NCBI GenBank assembly: GCA_934270705.1
Contig: CAKQQG010000016.1
Location: forward strand, 1-28,950
DNA: 28,950 bases
From: an uncultured Oxalobacter sp.
GTDB lineage: Bacteria; Pseudomonadota; Gammaproteobacteria; Burkholderiales; Burkholderiaceae_D
Reading direction: 5' to 3'
The notes under the pieces were generated by a model. That model worked only from the letters and a program-made list of their open reading frames with translations. It was not told the DNA's origin and ran no database searches. The translations under genes were made by a program, and so were the position numbers. Positions 26,699 through 28,950 of the stretch are shown here, piece after piece. The stretch's first letter is position 1. Every line of letters begins with the position of its first letter.

Positions 26699-26716
26699 CG
26701 GGATGTTTCCATCCCG
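26699..26716 (+). terminator. Weak hairpin between etfA and the reductase gene
   Basis: CGGGATG (26699-26705) and CATCCCG (26710-26716) form a 7-bp stem with a TTTC loop, 14 bp after the etfA stop. No T tract follows, so it may only slow or process the transcript. Confidence 0.4.
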
Positions 26717-26757
26717 ATGCATTTGCGAACAAATATTCGAATCAAGGAGTGGTTGCT

Positions 26758-28950
26758 ATGCCGGTTTCTGGAAATGAAGTTTCGTCCTTATTTTCGCCTC
26801 AGGAAATTTCCACTGAAGTGCTTCTCGAAAAGTATGCCAAGGGCGACGAGACGACGATCAACGATGTGAGGGAGCGGGTTGCCTATGCGCTTTCCGAAGT
26901 GGAAGCGCCGAAAAACCGGAAAAAGTATGCCAAGGAATTTTTCTGGGCCATGCAAAACGGTTTCATTCCGGCAGGTCGTGTCAGCAGTGCGGCCGGAACA
27001 GGGCTCCAGACGACGCTTATCAACTGTTTTGTGCAGCCTGTGGGTGATTCGATTACCAATATGGCGGACGGCAAGCCGGGAATTTATACGGCGCTTGCGC
27101 AGGCAGCTGAAACCATGCGCAGGGGAGGTGGTGTCGGCTACAACTTTTCCTGTATCCGTCCGCGAGGCGCCAAGGTTCGTGGAACGGGTAGCAGTGCGTC
27201 CGGCCCGATTTCGTACATGAGGGTGTTCGACCGTTCCTGCGAAACGGTCGAGTCAGCTGGTGCGCGTCGTGGTGCGCAAATGGCGGTACTGAATATTGAC
27301 CATCCGGATATTCTGGAATTCATTACGGTCAAGCAGGAACAGAATCAGCTGAGCAATTTCAATGTGTCCGTCGGTGTGACCGACGATTTCATGCATGCTG
27401 TCGAAACAGACGGGGATTTCGAACTGGCGCATGTGGCAGAACCCAATGACGACCTGAAAGAAAAAGGAGCTTTCAAGCGTGCCGACGGCAAATGGGTGTA
27501 CAGCCGTGTCAAGGCGCGCGATGTCTGGGATCTGGTCATGAAAAGCACCTACAATGCGGCTGAACCCGGTGTGCTGTATATCGACCGTATCAACCGTGAA
27601 AACAATCTGTCGTATTGTGAAGTGATCGAAGCGACCAACCCTTGCGGTGAACAACCGTTGCCGGATTATGGATGTTGTTGTCTGGGCAGTCTGAATCTGA
27701 CGGCATTCGTGAGCGCGCCTTTTTCTGCACAGCCGTTGTTCGACTTCGATTTGCTTGCACGAGTCACGGCAGTCGCTGTGCGGATGCTGGACAATGTCCT
27801 GACGGCAACGAAATGGCCGCTGGAAGAACAGGCACGGGAAGCCGCTGCCAAACGCCGGATCGGTCTGGGGTTTACCGGTCTGGGAGATGCATTGATTATG
27901 CTGGGCATTCGTTATGATTCAGAGGAAGGACGCTATCTGGCTGCGGCGATCGCACAGGCCATGCGCGATGCCGCGTACAGCAGTTCGATCGAACTGGCGA
28001 AGGAGCGCGGTGCGTTTCCGATGCTTGATGTCGAACGGTATCTGGAAGGAAGTTTCGTTTCGCGTTTACCCGAAGAATTGAAGCATGCGATACGCCAGTA
28101 CGGTATCCGCAATTCCCATCTGACATCGATCGCACCGACAGGGACGATTTCACTGGCATTTGCCGATAACGCTTCCAACGGAATCGAACCGGCGTTTTCC
28201 TGGTTCTATAACCGGGTCAAACGGATGCCGGATGGTTCCAAAAAAACTTATACGGTTGAAGATCATGCTTACCGCGTCTATCGCTCGATGGGATACGACG
28301 TATCGAACTTGCCGGAGTCTTTCGTTTCGGCACTGGAAATTTCCGCGATCGATCATATGCTGATGGTGGCGGCAGTCGTGCCGTACATCGATGCCGCCAT
28401 TTCCAAGACGGTCAATGTCGCCGAGGATTATCCGTATGAAGATTTCAAGAATCTGTATATGGAAGCCTGGAAAAAAGGGCTGAAGGGCATTACGACGTAT
28501 CGTCCGAACAATGTCAGAACCGCGATTTTGTCGGTTCCGGCGGACGACAAGAAGGATGAGGCCGCGCAAAAGGCGGACGAACATGCCGTGACCTTGTCCG
28601 AACAGGATCGCCGTATCATTCTGAAAGAGGTGACGATCGCACCGCCGTTATCATCGTTGCGCTGGCCATCGCGGCCGATGTTGCCGGCGGGTGCGTCGGC
28701 ATGGGTCAGCGAACAGATCCAGTCGCCGCAGGGCGAGTTCGCCGTCGCGGTTTCGGATCATGACGGAATTCCGTTCGAAGTCTGGGTGCTTGGTGGACAG
28801 ACGCCGCGAGGACTGGATGCGATTGCGAAAACGTTGTCGATCGACATGCGTGCCAATGATCGCAGCTGGCTGCACAAACGCTTTACGATGTTGTCGCATG
28901 TAGGGGGGGATGCATTCGAAATGCCGATGCCGCCTGATGGCGAATTCGTT
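26758..28950 (+). CDS. Adenosylcobalamin-dependent ribonucleoside-diphosphate reductase, class II (3' end outside window)
   Basis: B12-dependent reductase that makes deoxyribonucleotides and does not need oxygen, in the cytosol. 731 codons are visible from an ATG with AAGGAG eight bases upstream; the reading frame stays open to the window edge. Marks: C90 in [10 protein letters not shown] (first redox cysteine), [25 protein letters not shown], the NPCGE radical motif with N294, C296 and E298, [21 protein letters not shown] (split over two loops), and from about residue 630 a TSCPD domain ([32 protein letters not shown]). There is no N-terminal ATP-cone. The C-terminal cysteines that recharge the active site would lie beyond the window. 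It follows etfA by 72 bp and may be co-transcribed, although a weak hairpin lies between. Confidence 0.92.
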   Translation, partial: MPVSGNEVSSLFSPQEISTEVLLEKYAKGDETTINDVRERVAYALSEVEAPKNRKKYAKEFFWAMQNGFIPAGRVSSAAGTGLQTTLINCFVQPVGDSITNMADGKPGIYTALAQAAETMRRGGGVGYNFSCIRPRGAKVRGTGSSASGPISYMRVFDRSCETVESAGARRGAQMAVLNIDHPDILEFITVKQEQNQLSNFNVSVGVTDDFMHAVETDGDFELAHVAEPNDDLKEKGAFKRADGKWVYSRVKARDVWDLVMKSTYNAAEPGVLYIDRINRENNLSYCEVIEATNPCGEQPLPDYGCCCLGSLNLTAFVSAPFSAQPLFDFDLLARVTAVAVRMLDNVLTATKWPLEEQAREAAAKRRIGLGFTGLGDALIMLGIRYDSEEGRYLAAAIAQAMRDAAYSSSIELAKERGAFPMLDVERYLEGSFVSRLPEELKHAIRQYGIRNSHLTSIAPTGTISLAFADNASNGIEPAFSWFYNRVKRMPDGSKKTYTVEDHAYRVYRSMGYDVSNLPESFVSALEISAIDHMLMVAAVVPYIDAAISKTVNVAEDYPYEDFKNLYMEAWKKGLKGITTYRPNNVRTAILSVPADDKKDEAAQKADEHAVTLSEQDRRIILKEVTIAPPLSSLRWPSRPMLPAGASAWVSEQIQSPQGEFAVAVSDHDGIPFEVWVLGGQTPRGLDAIAKTLSIDMRANDRSWLHKRFTMLSHVGGDAFEMPMPPDGEFV

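Overview
The window looks like ordinary chromosome of a betaproteobacterium in the Burkholderiales. The best guess is an Oxalobacteraceae or Oxalobacter-like lineage of moderate GC. This rests on protein character (OmpR/EnvZ, type B L31, TsaC/Sua5 with the C-terminal Sua5 domain, long single-chain PurL, class II fructose-bisphosphate aldolase, B12-dependent ribonucleotide reductase) and on the pgk-fba-pur-tsaC gene neighbourhood. Assignment to genus is inference. I saw no phage, IS element, tRNA, rRNA or CRISPR array.

Layout. 1-648 (-): 5' part of ilvE, divergent from the forward block pgk-fba (lower glycolysis/gluconeogenesis), then purE-purC-tsaC (purine synthesis and tRNA t6A), which ends in a long hairpin. 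5714-7219 (-): two tandem paralogous universal stress proteins, each with its own nearly identical promoter. 7496-8032 (+): msrA, facing cfa (8086-9309, -) across a shared terminator. 9716-10477 (+): tcdA, facing thpR (10508-11086, -). 11229-14383 (-): a two-gene unit of a GT-C glycosyltransferase and a MATE transporter whose genes overlap. 14465-14728 (-): type B L31. 14946-15287 (-): a small exported protein of unknown function, divergent from ompR-envZ (15482-17648, +). 17798-21751 (+): purL. 22062-28950 (+): alaS, a TusA-like protein, etfB, etfA and the first 731 codons of an adenosylcobalamin-dependent ribonucleotide reductase that runs off the window.

How genes work together. PurE, PurC and PurL are three steps of IMP synthesis. 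Pgk and Fba are two reversible steps of the triose/hexose pathway. TsaC makes the intermediate for tRNA t6A and TcdA cyclises t6A to ct6A. OmpR and EnvZ form an envelope-stress two-component pair. EtfA and EtfB form the electron-transfer flavoprotein. MsrA, Cfa and the Usp pair are stress-related but are separate transcription units.

No clearly novel gene system was found. The most unusual signals are regulatory: the duplicated promoter-plus-5'-hairpin arrangement in front of the two usp genes; a G8 homopolymer inside the spacer of the likely cfa promoter; and a 10-bp-period tandem repeat upstream of ompR that looks like an OmpR site.
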